This document shows positions 1 to 8,124 of a DNA stretch of 36,162 bases, in pieces (position 1 is the first letter of the stretch; each line of letters begins with the position of its first letter). Below the pieces are notes generated by a model, which saw nothing but the letters and a program-made list of their open reading frames with translations, made no database searches and was not told the DNA's origin. Source of the DNA: Rhodospirillales bacterium 69-11. Its GTDB lineage: Bacteria > Pseudomonadota > Alphaproteobacteria > Acetobacterales > Acetobacteraceae. The position numbers and the translations under genes were made by a program. The stretch spans positions 9,130 through 45,291 of the forward strand of contig MKTV01000097.1 of assembly GCA_001898425.1 (NCBI GenBank), given 5' to 3'.

Positions 1-275
1 CCCCGCAATGCGGGCTCACGCTGCTGACGGCCGACGCGACACCCGACGAGGACGGCGCCTGGCACGGCTACATCACCGACCCGCGCAGCGGCACGGCCTA
101 TCATGCCATCCTCCGCCTGAGCCCACGCGGGCAGCTCCTGATGCGCGGCTATGTCGGCATCCCGCTGCTCGGGCAGACCCAGACCTGGACCCGCTTCATC
201 GGTCGGATCGGGCCGGACTGCCGGTTCATGTCCGGGTTCGGCCCGCAGGGGACGATGCCCCAGGCGGCGCATTAG
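1..275 (+). CDS. C-terminal part of a DUF2147-type secreted protein (5' end outside window)
   Basis: The reading frame is open from the left edge (codons in phase with base 3) to a TAG at 273-275, giving about 90 residues. The stretch RGYVGIPLLGQTQTWTR near the end matches the typical C-terminal signature of DUF2147 proteins, where a glycine-rich 'RGYVGI.LFGRTQTW' segment closes a small beta-barrel-like domain. The preceding residues (GAWHGYITDPRSGTAYHA) also fit that family's 'G.W.G.I.DPe.GktY.a' pattern. DUF2147 proteins are usually small secreted or periplasmic proteins of unknown function. The start and any signal peptide lie outside the window. The gene converges on the SDR gene that ends 86 bp away. 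The family assignment rests on recalled motifs only. Confidence 0.65.
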   Translation, partial: PQCGLTLLTADATPDEDGAWHGYITDPRSGTAYHAILRLSPRGQLLMRGYVGIPLLGQTQTWTRFIGRIGPDCRFMSGFGPQGTMPQAAH

Positions 276-360
276 GGCGTGATCGCGAACCTGCGTCCGA
301 AATGCTCTCGCGCCCGTGCGGCTCGCATCGCCGCGCAGGCGCGCCGGCGCGCCTCGGCAC

Positions 361-1140
361 TCAGGCGCGGTAGCGCGCCGCCGGCTCCGCGTTGCGGAAA
401 TTGGGCAGCATCGCGCGCCGTGCGTCCTGGAATGCGTCCCACTGGCCGGCATCCGGCAGCGGCGGGATGGTGACCGGCTCCCGGCGATCGAACCCGACCA
501 GCGCCGCGTCGACCAGCGCCCCGACCTCCATCAACCCGGGGATGGCGTCCGCCGAACGGCCCGACCGCTCCCAGATTTCGGTCCGCGTGGCGCCCGGCAG
601 CACCACCTGCACGTAGATCCCGCGCGGGCCGAGCTCGAGCTGGAGCGACTGGGAGTAGGTCAGCACGTAGGCCTTGGTGGCCGGGTAGATGCCGGGCATC
701 ACCTCCGGCGCGACCGCGAGGACCGAGGCGAGGTTGACGATGCTGCCCGCCCCGCGCGCGACGAACCGGGGAATGACCGCCGTGGTCAGCCGCGTGACCG
801 CCAGCACGTTCAGGCGGATCAGCCAGTCCTGCTCCTCCGCCCCGGCGTCCGCGAGCCCGGTGGGCAGCGCCGCGCCCGCGTTGTTGACCAGGATCCCGAT
901 CCGCTCGTCCTTCGCGAGCCGGTTCTCCACGCGCTGGAGCTGACCGGGATCGGTGAGGTCGGCCGGCAGCACCTCGACCGTCCGGCCGGTTTCGGCGCGC
1001 AGCCGGGTCGCCACCGCCTCGAGCCGCGTCCCGTCGCGGGCGACCAGCACGAGGTCATGGCCGCGGCGGGCGAACCGGTCGGCGTAGGTGGCGCCGATGC
1101 CGGAAGAGGCGCCGGTGATCAGGACGGCAGGAGCATTCAT
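361..1140 (-). CDS. SDR family NAD(P)-dependent oxidoreductase
   Basis: This is a classical short-chain dehydrogenase/reductase of 259 residues. The Rossmann glycine motif TGASSGIG is at residues 9-16, NNAG at 86-89, the structural Asn at 111 (LNVLA), the catalytic Ser at about 139 and the YPATK catalytic Tyr/Lys at 152-156. Such enzymes oxidise or reduce an alcohol/carbonyl with NAD(P) in the cytosol; the substrate cannot be deduced. I chose the ATG at 1140 because AAGGA lies 8 nt upstream and the residues before it (back to 1200) are not SDR-like. An upstream ATG at 1200 lies inside a perfect 18-bp palindrome, which is better read as an operator. No co-transcribed neighbour is visible: the next minus-strand gene is far downstream and the flanking genes run the other way. 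Confidence 0.93.
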   Translation of the reverse strand: MNAPAVLITGASSGIGATYADRFARRGHDLVLVARDGTRLEAVATRLRAETGRTVEVLPADLTDPGQLQRVENRLAKDERIGILVNNAGAALPTGLADAGAEEQDWLIRLNVLAVTRLTTAVIPRFVARGAGSIVNLASVLAVAPEVMPGIYPATKAYVLTYSQSLQLELGPRGIYVQVVLPGATRTEIWERSGRSADAIPGLMEVGALVDAALVGFDRREPVTIPPLPDAGQWDAFQDARRAMLPNFRNAEPAARYRA

Positions 1141-1184
1141 GGCGGGTGTCCTTGCGACGAGGGGCTGGGGGGGACGAGAAGGAT

Positions 1185-1202
1185 ACATGACGATCGTCAT
1201 GT
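1185..1202. promoter_or_regulatory. 18-bp perfect palindrome, probable TetR-type operator for the SDR gene
   Basis: The sequence ACATGACGATCGTCATGT equals its own reverse complement over all 18 bases. It sits 45 bp upstream of the SDR start codon, where a repressor would block transcription. Operators of this size and symmetry are typical of TetR/AcrR-family dimers, which often control adjacent SDR genes. No regulator gene is adjacent, so the cognate protein would be encoded elsewhere. The palindrome is seen directly; the TetR assignment is inference. Confidence 0.6.
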
Positions 1203-1307
1203 CGACCTGCTCATGGATGGGCCCGCATACCGAGGCGTCAAGGGGAGGCGCTTGAACGAAGCCCGCATTGGCGCGTTGTCGGGCAAGGTCCTGAGTGGAG
1301 ACATGCC

Positions 1308-1598
1308 GTGTCCTTGCCCCCGCACACCGTCCGGGTGCTGCTCACAGCGTCCGCGATCGCCTTGGCGGCCCCTGCCCTCGCGGCGTCATCGCCCGAGAAG
1401 GCGCCCGGGATGCCGCCGATCACCGGCAGCATGTACAACGGCAACAACGCCCATCCGCCCCAGCTGGAAGATGCCGGCGCGGCGCAGCCGGGCGCGACGA
1501 GGGCCGGCCAGCGGCCGAACGTGGTGAACCAGGCGGTGACCGGGACGGGAACGGGCGCGAGCCAGGGTCACACCAGCCAGTCGGGCGGCGGCAACTAG
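1308..1598 (+). CDS. Small secreted Gly/Asn/Ala-rich protein of unknown function
   Basis: A 96-residue ORF starts with GTG at 1308, with GGAG at 1297-1300 seven bases upstream. The N-terminus is a clear Sec signal peptide: a short polar start, a hydrophobic core (VLLTASAIALAAPALA) and an A-x-A cleavage site near residue 25. The mature part of about 70 residues is low complexity (SMYNGNN..., TGTGTGASQGHTSQSGGGN) with no cysteine and no catalytic motif. It precedes the dehydrogenase operon by 165 bp on the same strand, but there is no evidence that it is a subunit. I do not recognise a family. A later in-frame GTG would shorten the signal peptide and is less likely. Confidence 0.6.
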   Translation: MSLPPHTVRVLLTASAIALAAPALAASSPEKAPGMPPITGSMYNGNNAHPPQLEDAGAAQPGATRAGQRPNVVNQAVTGTGTGASQGHTSQSGGGN

Positions 1599-1763
1599 CG
1601 CCTGGCCGGCTCGCCTGCGGCCGGCGCCGGGGGAGCGACCGTGCGGCGCGGTTTCGACGCCCCCGCCCCGATGCTCTCAGGAAGTTCAGTTCCGCCGTCC
1701 GCCTGGGCTGCGACCCCCACCCTGCCCCGCACGTTCGCGATCGGCAGGGGTTGGAGGTCACGG

Positions 1764-2522
1764 ATGACGAAGCGGACCGATGCGGTCGTGACGCGGCGCC
1801 GTGCGCTCCTCGCGGGTGCGGCGGCGGCCGGCTTCCTCGGGCTGTTCACGCGCGGGAACGCGATCGAGCTGCGGGGTATGCCGGCCTGGGACCCGCTGTC
1901 CGGCCCGCCGCCCGACATCGTCAAGCCGGGACCGTGGCAGTTCTTCACCGCCGAGGAAGGCACGGCGGTGGAGGCGCTGGTCGACCGGCTGATCCCACCC
2001 GATCCGAAATGGGCCGGCGGCAAGGATGCCGGATGCGCGGTCTACATCGACCGCCAGCTGGCCGGCCCGTTCGGACGCTCCGCCGGCCTCTACATGCGCC
2101 CCCCGTTCGACGAGCAGGCGACGGATCGCGGGCCGCAATCGCCCTTCACGCCCGCGCAGCGCTACCGCCGCTCCCTTGCCGACCTGGACGAGCACTGCAA
2201 GGGCGCGTTCGCGGGCAAGTCCTTCGCGCAGATCCCGGATGCCGAGAAGGACAAGCTGCTGTCGGGCCTGGAGAGCGGGGCGGTCACCCTGAAGCACAAC
2301 ACCGGCCGCGGCTTCTTCGAGCTGCTGCTGCAGAACACCAAGGAAGGGTTCTTCGCCGACCCGGCCTATGGCGGCAATCGCGACATGGTCGGCTGGCGGA
2401 TGATCGGCTTCCCCGGCGCGCGGTACGACTATCGGGACTGGATCGAGCGCCACAACGAGACATACCCCCGCCCGCCGGTCGCCATCAGCGGCGCCCCGCA
2501 ATGGACCCCACGGCAAGGATAG
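1764..2522 (+). CDS. Gluconate 2-dehydrogenase subunit 3 family protein (small, Tat-exported subunit)
   Basis: This 252-residue protein has a twin-arginine signal (TRRRALLAGAAAAGFLGL, residues 10-27) and then the pattern of the small subunit of membrane-bound FAD dehydrogenases: FFTAEEGTAVEALVDRLIPPDP near the mature start and a C-terminal GFFADPAYGGNRDMVGWRMIGFPG segment. In this family the small subunit is needed for maturation and export of the cofactor-loaded large subunit, which has no signal of its own and is carried through the Tat system. The ATG at 1764 has GGAGG six bases upstream. An in-frame ATG at 1641 only adds an unrelated leader. The gene is followed after 4 bp by the flavoprotein gene and forms an operon with it. 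Confidence 0.92.
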   Translation: MTKRTDAVVTRRRALLAGAAAAGFLGLFTRGNAIELRGMPAWDPLSGPPPDIVKPGPWQFFTAEEGTAVEALVDRLIPPDPKWAGGKDAGCAVYIDRQLAGPFGRSAGLYMRPPFDEQATDRGPQSPFTPAQRYRRSLADLDEHCKGAFAGKSFAQIPDAEKDKLLSGLESGAVTLKHNTGRGFFELLLQNTKEGFFADPAYGGNRDMVGWRMIGFPGARYDYRDWIERHNETYPRPPVAISGAPQWTPRQG

Positions 2523-2526
2523 ACCG

Positions 2527-4293
2527 ATGGCACGCAAGCTTCCCGCGACCGACGTCGTGATCGTCGGCCTGGGCTGGACGGGGTCGATCCTGGCCCACGA
2601 GCTCACCGAGGCCGGGCTGAACGTCGTCGCCATCGAGCGCGGGCCATGGCGCGATACGTCGAGCGACTTCCCGGTGACCTATGCGCAGGACGAGCTGCGC
2701 TACCACATCCGGCACGAGCTGTTCCTGCGCCCCGCGCAGGAGACGCTGACCTTCCGCCACAACGCGCGGCAGACCGCGCTGCCGATGCGCACCTGGGGCA
2801 CGTTCATGCCGCCAAACGGCGTGGGCGGCGGCGGCGTGCACTGGAATGCGGAGACGTGGCGGTTCCTGGAATCCGACTTCGTGCTGAAGTCGCATCTCAC
2901 GGACCGGTACGGCGCGAAGTTCCTGCCGGACGACATGACCATCCAGGACTGGGGCGTCACCTACGCCGACCTCGAGCCGCATTACGACCAGTTCGAGTAT
3001 CTGTGCGGCACGTCGGGCTATGCCGGCAACCTCGCCGGACAGAAGCGGCAGGGCGGCAATCCCTACGAGGGTCCGCGGTCGCGCGAGTATCCGACGCCGC
3101 CGCAGAAGCAGCCCTACGGACCCACGCTCTGGGCCAAGGCCGCGGTGGAGAGCGGGTTCCAGCCTTTCCCGCAGCCCTCCGGCAATCTCTCCCAGGCCTA
3201 CACCAATCCGCTGGGCGTCACCCTCGGGCCCTGCACGTATTGCGGCTATTGCGAGTGGTTCGGTTGCGGCAACTACTCCAAGGCGAGTCCGCAGACGACG
3301 ATCCTGCCGACGCTGCTGCCGAAGGAGAACTTCAAGGCGCACACGTTGTGCACCGTGCAGCGGATCAACACCGATGGCACCGGCAAGCGCGCGACCGGCG
3401 TGACCTACATCGACAGCAACGGCGAGGAATGGGAGCAGCCGGCCGATCTCGTGCTGCTGTGCGCCTTCCAGCTGTTCAACGTGCACCTGCTGCTGCTGTC
3501 GGGCATCGGCACGCCGTACGACCCCAACACGGGCGAAGGCGTGATCGGGCGCAACTACTCCTACCAGGTGACGTCGGCGGTCGACGCGTTCTTCGAGGAC
3601 CAGAACTTCAACCCGTTCATCGCCTCCGGCGCGATCGGCATGTGCATCGATGATTTCAACGGAGACAATTTCGACCACGGCTCGCTGGGCTTCGTCGGCG
3701 GCGGCTATATCGGCGCGGTGCAGACCAACGGGCGCCCGATCCTTGGCACGCGCGCACCCTCGGGGACTCCGAGCTGGGGGGCGGAGTGGAAGAAGGCGGT
3801 CGCGGAGCATTATCTCAGCACGTACACGACCGTGACGCATGGAAGTTGCTACAGTTACAAGGACTGCTTCCTCGATCTCGATCCGACCTACACGGACGCC
3901 TATGGCCGCAAGCTGCTGCGCATGACGTTCGACTTCCACGACAACGAGATGAAGATGTCGCAGTACCTGACGGACCGTCTGGCCGACATCACGCAGAAGA
4001 TGGGGCCCAAGGTGATGGAGAAGCATCCGCGCACCGCCCCGTACAACGTCAACGTCTACCAGACGACGCACACCTGCGGCGGCGCCGTCATGGGCGACGA
4101 TCCCAAGACGAGCGCGGTGAACCGCTACCTGCAGAGCTGGGACGTGCCGAACCTGTTCGTGTTCGGCGCGACGGCGTTTCCGCAGAACGCGGGCTACAAT
4201 CCGACGAACACCGTGGGCGCGCTCGCCTTCTGGGGCGCGAAGGCGATCCGGGAGCAGTACCTGAAGAATCCCGGCCCGCTGGTGCAGGCATGA
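2527..4293 (+). CDS. GMC-family FAD-dependent dehydrogenase, gluconate/sugar-acid type (large subunit)
   Basis: This 588-residue flavoprotein has an N-terminal FAD-binding motif (VIVGLGWTGSILAHELTEAG, about residues 11-30) and the C-terminal GMC catalytic region, with H515 (TTHTCGG) and the N558/N561 segment (NPTNT). It has no signal peptide, consistent with piggy-back Tat export on the small subunit. A CX2CX2CX4C cluster (C236, C239, C242, C247) is present, as in gluconate, fructose and FAD-glucose dehydrogenases, where it binds an Fe-S cluster. The enzyme should oxidise an aldonate, polyol or sugar in the periplasm and pass electrons to the triheme cytochrome. The substrate could be gluconate, 2-ketogluconate or sorbitol; sequence alone does not decide. 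AAGGA lies 7 nt before the ATG, and the stop overlaps the cytochrome start (ATGA). Confidence 0.93.
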   Translation: MARKLPATDVVIVGLGWTGSILAHELTEAGLNVVAIERGPWRDTSSDFPVTYAQDELRYHIRHELFLRPAQETLTFRHNARQTALPMRTWGTFMPPNGVGGGGVHWNAETWRFLESDFVLKSHLTDRYGAKFLPDDMTIQDWGVTYADLEPHYDQFEYLCGTSGYAGNLAGQKRQGGNPYEGPRSREYPTPPQKQPYGPTLWAKAAVESGFQPFPQPSGNLSQAYTNPLGVTLGPCTYCGYCEWFGCGNYSKASPQTTILPTLLPKENFKAHTLCTVQRINTDGTGKRATGVTYIDSNGEEWEQPADLVLLCAFQLFNVHLLLLSGIGTPYDPNTGEGVIGRNYSYQVTSAVDAFFEDQNFNPFIASGAIGMCIDDFNGDNFDHGSLGFVGGGYIGAVQTNGRPILGTRAPSGTPSWGAEWKKAVAEHYLSTYTTVTHGSCYSYKDCFLDLDPTYTDAYGRKLLRMTFDFHDNEMKMSQYLTDRLADITQKMGPKVMEKHPRTAPYNVNVYQTTHTCGGAVMGDDPKTSAVNRYLQSWDVPNLFVFGATAFPQNAGYNPTNTVGALAFWGAKAIREQYLKNPGPLVQA

Positions 4294-5516
4294 GAGCCGC
4301 GGTCCTCGGCGTTCTGCTGGGCGCGGCGATCGCGCCCGCGGCGTGGGGTGCGGCGCAGGATTTCGACGAGGTCCAGCGCGGCCGCTACCTGGCGACGATC
4401 GGGGACTGCACCGCCTGCCACACCGCCCCGGGCGGCAAGCTGATGGCGGGCGGACGCTCCATCGAGACGCCGTTCGGCAACATCGTCTCCCCGAACATCA
4501 CGCCGGACCGGGAGACCGGGATCGGCGCATGGACGGACGACCAGTTCTACGCCTCGATGCACGACGGGACGTCCGCCGACGGGGACAACCTGTATCCCGC
4601 GATGCCCTACCCGCATTTCACCAAGGTGACGCGGGACGACGTGATGGCGATCCGCGCCTGGCTGAACACGCTGGAGCCCGTGGTGAACCGCGTCGAGGCG
4701 AACCAGCTGCCGTTCCCGTTCAACATCCGTGCGGCGATGATCGGCTGGAACGAGCTGTTCTTCACACCCGGCGTCTGGCAGGACGATCCGAAGAAATCGG
4801 CCGAGTGGAACCGCGGCGGCTACCTCGTCGAGGGGCTGGCGCATTGCGGCGCCTGCCACAGCGCGAAGAACATGCTGGGCGCCGACGAGTCCGGCGGGCA
4901 TCTGCAGGGCTACGCGCTGCAGGGCTGGTTCGCCCCGGCGATCACCAGCGGCGACGGCGTCGGGCTCGACAAGTGGACCGAGGACGACATCGTCGAATAC
5001 CTCAAGACCGGCACGAACCGCTTCGCGACCGCGGCCGGACCGATGGCCGAGGCGGTATCGGATTCCACGCAGCACATCTCCATCGCCGACCTGCGGGCCA
5101 TGGCGGCGTATCTGAAGGACCAGAGGGGGCCATCCGGCGACAAGCGCAAGCCGATGGATGCAAAGGACCCTGTCATGCGGGCGGGGGAAGCGATCTACGT
5201 CGACAAGTGCGCCGCCTGCCACACGATGAACGGCGAAGGGATCGCGCGGCTCTTCCCGACGCTGTCGGCGAGCCCGACGGTCGAGGCGGAGAATCCGTTA
5301 TCGGTGCTGCACGTGATCCTGAACGGCACCCGCGCCGTGCAGACGCGGCTTGCGCCCACCGCCCCCGCGATGCCGGCTTTCTCGTGGGAGCTGACCGACG
5401 CGCAGGTGGCGGCCGTCGCCACCTATGTGCGGAACGCCTGGGGGAACGCGGCGCCCGCGGTTACGGCCGGCGACGTGTCGAGCGCGCGCAAGACCCTCGA
5501 GGCGCGGCGGGAGTAG
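4290..5516 (+). CDS. Triheme cytochrome c subunit of the FAD-dependent dehydrogenase
   Basis: This 408-residue protein has a Sec signal peptide (MRAAVLGVLLGAAIAPAAWG) and three CXXCH haem c motifs: CTACH at 40-44, CGACH at 186-190 and CAACH at 307-311. That triheme arrangement is the signature of the cytochrome subunit of gluconate, 2-ketogluconate, sorbitol and alcohol dehydrogenases. It takes electrons from the flavoprotein and passes them to ubiquinone or the terminal oxidase chain at the outer face of the inner membrane. The start ATG overlaps the preceding stop by 4 bases, so translation is probably coupled. I chose it because the signal peptide begins exactly there, although the frame is open much further upstream. 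The gene is last in its operon; a large hairpin-forming repeat lies 75 bp past the stop. Confidence 0.94.
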   Translation: MRAAVLGVLLGAAIAPAAWGAAQDFDEVQRGRYLATIGDCTACHTAPGGKLMAGGRSIETPFGNIVSPNITPDRETGIGAWTDDQFYASMHDGTSADGDNLYPAMPYPHFTKVTRDDVMAIRAWLNTLEPVVNRVEANQLPFPFNIRAAMIGWNELFFTPGVWQDDPKKSAEWNRGGYLVEGLAHCGACHSAKNMLGADESGGHLQGYALQGWFAPAITSGDGVGLDKWTEDDIVEYLKTGTNRFATAAGPMAEAVSDSTQHISIADLRAMAAYLKDQRGPSGDKRKPMDAKDPVMRAGEAIYVDKCAACHTMNGEGIARLFPTLSASPTVEAENPLSVLHVILNGTRAVQTRLAPTAPAMPAFSWELTDAQVAAVATYVRNAWGNAAPAVTAGDVSSARKTLEARRE

Positions 5517-5591
5517 GCGCGGAAGGGCCCGCGCCACCCCGGTATTGCCGGGCCGACCACCCTGTCATGCGGGCCACGTGCCAGCCACTCC

Positions 5592-5673
5592 GTCATGGCC
5601 GGCCTCGTGCCGGCCATCCACGACGTTTTGCGAGGCACGAAGTCGTGGATGGCCGCCCTGCGGCGGCCATGAC
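5592..5673. repeat. 82-bp dispersed palindromic repeat, copy 1
   Basis: The element opens with gtcatggccggcc and closes with cggcggccatgac. Its two arms (ending in ccatccacgac and starting with gtcgtggatgg) are inverted copies around a central gttttgcgaggcacgaa. Each arm contains its own shorter palindrome (ggccggc...gccggcc). A homologous 83-bp copy is at 13316-13398. Both copies lie just 3' of a plus-strand gene at a convergent junction, which fits a REP/BIME-like element that may act as a two-way transcription barrier. That role is inference. Confidence 0.75.
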
Positions 5674-5808
5674 ACGGGGGCGCGGCCTGGTGCCCGCCGT
5701 GAAAGGCCGGCACGAGGCCGGCCACGACACGGGGGCGCGGCCTGGTGCCCGCCGTGGAAAGCCGGCACGAGGCCGGCCACGACACGGGGGCGCGGCCTGC
5801 TGCCCGAC
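5671..5808. repeat. 55-bp direct tandem repeats (2.5 copies)
   Basis: Unit 1 is 5671-5725 and unit 2 is 5726-5780; a partial third begins at 5781. Each begins gacacgggggcgcggcctg and ends in the palindromic ggccggccac. The first two units differ at very few positions, so the duplication is recent. The units share their core with the neighbouring dispersed element. Confidence 0.8.
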
Positions 5809-5854
5809 ACGGCGAGCGTGCGGGGTGCCGGCACGGGGCCGGCGCGGAAGCACT

Positions 5855-7975
5855 CTAGACCGCGTGGACCTTCGCCTCGCGCTCCCAGAAGCGCACGGCG
5901 CGGCAGGCCTGGACGAAGGCCTTCGCATCGCCCGCCTTGTTCAACGCGACGAAGCCGCCATCCATGTCCGTGAGCCCCGCCTTCTGGAACAAGGGCGCGG
6001 CCGCGGGAACGTGGGCGATGAACTTGGCATGGGCATAGGCGTCGTTCAGGAAGTCCTTCGCCGTCGCTTCCTGCGAGAGCAGCTTCGCCCCCTCCTCCGA
6101 GACGAGCACGGCCACCGCGTCATACAGCACCGACGGGCCGCCGTTCACCTTCTGCTTCGCAGGCATCATCTTGCCGTCGCTCATCGTCACACCGCCGACC
6201 TTGGGTGCGACCAGCTCCACCATCGCGCCCTCCGCCTCGGCCGCCTTCTGCAGCGCACCCAGCATGGCGGCGTCGACGCCGTCGGTGACCAGCACGCCGA
6301 TCTTGCGGCCGGCAAAGGACGAAGGACCGTTCTCGATGATGCTCAACGCCTTGGAGGGCTTCAGGTCCGTCTTGACCGGCCGCGCGGGCGGGGCCGCCTT
6401 CGGCAGGTCCTTCAGGCCCAGACCGTCGGCCACCATCTTCGCCAGATCCTCATCGACGTTGAGCAGGTGCGACACCATGCGGGCGCGGATCGCCGGCGTC
6501 TCGACCTTGCTCAGCTCGAAGACGAAGGCGTTCTTGATGTGGGTCTGCTCGATCTTCGTCTGGCTCAGGTAGAACTGCCGCGCCTGGCTGTAGTGGTCGG
6601 CGAACAGTTCGGGGCGGACGCGCAGCTTGTCGCCGCTGACCGTCTCCTGATAGCTGCGGAAGCCGCGCTCCGGAGACTCGCGCGGGCCACCGGCTTCGCC
6701 GCCCCACGAGTTCGGCTCGTAATTCGCCCGCCCCTTCGGATTGCGGAACGCCATGTGGCCGTCCTGCTGGAAGCTGTGGAACGGACATTTCGGCGCATTG
6801 ATCGGCAGGTGCGTGAAGTTCGGGCCGCCCAGCCGCTTCAGCTGCGTGTCGAGGTAGGAGAAATTGCGCCCCTGCAGCAGCGGATCGTTCGTGAAATCGA
6901 TCCCCGGCACCACGTTCTGTGTGCAGAACGCCACCTGCTCGGTTTCCGCAAAGAAATTGTCCACCATGCGGTCGAGCACGAGCCGGCCGACCCGACGGAC
7001 CGGAATGATCTCCTCCGGGATGATCTTCGTCGCATCCAGCACGTCGAAGTCGAAATTCCGCGCGAACTCCTCGTCGAAGAGCTGCACGCCCATCTCCCAC
7101 TCGGGGAAGTTGCCGGTGGTGATCGCGTCCCACAGGTCGCGCCGGTGGAAGTCCGGATCCGCGCCGTTCAGCTTCAGCGCCTCGTTCCAGACGACCGACT
7201 GCATGCCGAGCTTCGGCTTCCAGTGGAACTTGACGAAGGTGGAATTGCCCTTCGCGTCGACGAAGCGGAAGGTGTGGACGCCGAATCCCTCCATGAACCG
7301 GAAAGAGCGGGGGATCGTCCGGTCGGACATGATCCACAGCGCCATGTTCATCGCTTCCGGGCTCAGCGAGATGAAGTCCCAGAAATTGTCATGGGCCGTC
7401 TGCGCCTGCGGGAAGTCGCGATCCGGCTCCTGCTTCGCGGCATGGATCAGGTCGGGGAACTTGATCGCATCCTGGATGAAGAAGACCGGGATGTTGTTGC
7501 CGACGAGATCCCAGTTGCCCTCCTTCGTGTAGAACTTGGTTGCGAAGCCGCGCACGTCGCGCGCGACGTCGGCCGACCCCTTGTTCCCCGCCACGGTGGA
7601 GAAGCGCACGAACACCGGCGTGCGCTCGCCCTTGCGCTGGAAGATGTCGGCGCGGGTGACGTCGGACAGGGTGTCGGTGGTCTCGAAGAACCCGTGCGCG
7701 CCATAGCCGCGGGCGTGGACGACGCGCTCCGGGATGCGTTCGTGGTCGAAGTGGAAAATCTTCTCGCGGAAGTGGAAATCCTCGAGCAGTGCCGGGCCCC
7801 GCGCGCCGGCGCGGAGCGTGTTCTGGTCGTCGGCAACGGGCACGCCCTGCTGCGTCGTCAGGACGGGGACGTCACCTTCGGCGACCTGGTGCGTTTCACC
7901 ACCCTGACCGCGTTGGATCTTCGCGTCGGCAATCTGGGCGGAGGACAGTTTCGGGGTAGACGGATCGGCGGCCAT
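5855..7975 (-). CDS. katE: Large-subunit monofunctional catalase with C-terminal DJ-1/PfpI-like domain (KatE/HPII type)
   Basis: This 706-residue haem catalase converts hydrogen peroxide to water and oxygen in the cytosol. It has the distal His (RVVHARG, H87), the distal Asn (VGNN, about N160) and the proximal haem Tyr in [16 protein letters not shown] (Y374). The length and the extra C-terminal domain, starting around residue 560 with [20 protein letters not shown] and resembling class I amidotransferase/DJ-1, place it in the large-subunit clade 2 like E. coli HPII. I chose the ATG at 7975 because GGGAG lies 8 nt upstream; the 35 codons before it are arginine-rich and not family-like. It follows serS on the same strand after a 144-bp gap, so it is probably transcribed separately. 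Clade 2 catalases are commonly stress or stationary-phase induced; no such site is identified here. Confidence 0.95.
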   Translation of the reverse strand: MAADPSTPKLSSAQIADAKIQRGQGGETHQVAEGDVPVLTTQQGVPVADDQNTLRAGARGPALLEDFHFREKIFHFDHERIPERVVHARGYGAHGFFETTDTLSDVTRADIFQRKGERTPVFVRFSTVAGNKGSADVARDVRGFATKFYTKEGNWDLVGNNIPVFFIQDAIKFPDLIHAAKQEPDRDFPQAQTAHDNFWDFISLSPEAMNMALWIMSDRTIPRSFRFMEGFGVHTFRFVDAKGNSTFVKFHWKPKLGMQSVVWNEALKLNGADPDFHRRDLWDAITTGNFPEWEMGVQLFDEEFARNFDFDVLDATKIIPEEIIPVRRVGRLVLDRMVDNFFAETEQVAFCTQNVVPGIDFTNDPLLQGRNFSYLDTQLKRLGGPNFTHLPINAPKCPFHSFQQDGHMAFRNPKGRANYEPNSWGGEAGGPRESPERGFRSYQETVSGDKLRVRPELFADHYSQARQFYLSQTKIEQTHIKNAFVFELSKVETPAIRARMVSHLLNVDEDLAKMVADGLGLKDLPKAAPPARPVKTDLKPSKALSIIENGPSSFAGRKIGVLVTDGVDAAMLGALQKAAEAEGAMVELVAPKVGGVTMSDGKMMPAKQKVNGGPSVLYDAVAVLVSEEGAKLLSQEATAKDFLNDAYAHAKFIAHVPAAAPLFQKAGLTDMDGGFVALNKAGDAKAFVQACRAVRFWEREAKVHAV

Positions 7976-8078
7976 GCGCGGTACTCCCAACAGGACGGGA
8001 CCGCGCTTTGGGCGCGGCACTGCCTGGGAGAACGCTCGAGGGTCGAAGCCGTTGCGCCGAAGCGGAACGGCCGTCCTC

Positions 8079-8124
8079 ACACGTTGGCGGAAGAGGTCAC
8101 GACACGTTGGCGGAAGAGGTCACG
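8079..8124. repeat. 23-bp perfect tandem duplication at the serS stop codon
   Basis: The 23-mer beginning acacgttggcggaagagg occurs at 8079-8101 and again, without a gap, at 8102-8124. The TGA of serS (8120-8122 on the minus strand) lies in one copy, and the other copy lies directly downstream. Because the stop comes first in the direction of translation, the protein end is unaffected. Confidence 0.85.

Larger units (their letters stand above)
5517..5854. repeat. Non-coding repeat cluster between convergent genes
   Basis: This 338-bp gap between the cytochrome gene (+) and the catalase gene (-) holds no convincing gene. It contains an 82-bp hairpin-forming element (5592-5673) and 55-bp tandem repeats (5671 to about 5808) built from the same 'ccggcacgaggccggcca' core. 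Conceptual translation gives the low-complexity 'AGLVPAFHGG'-type peptides often seen when such alphaproteobacterial repeats are mis-called as genes. Confidence 0.8.

Noticed and set aside
5671-5808. 55-bp repeats as a possible CRISPR or satellite array
   Set aside because: There are only 2.5 direct copies, no variable spacers and no cas genes; they match the dispersed palindromic repeat family.
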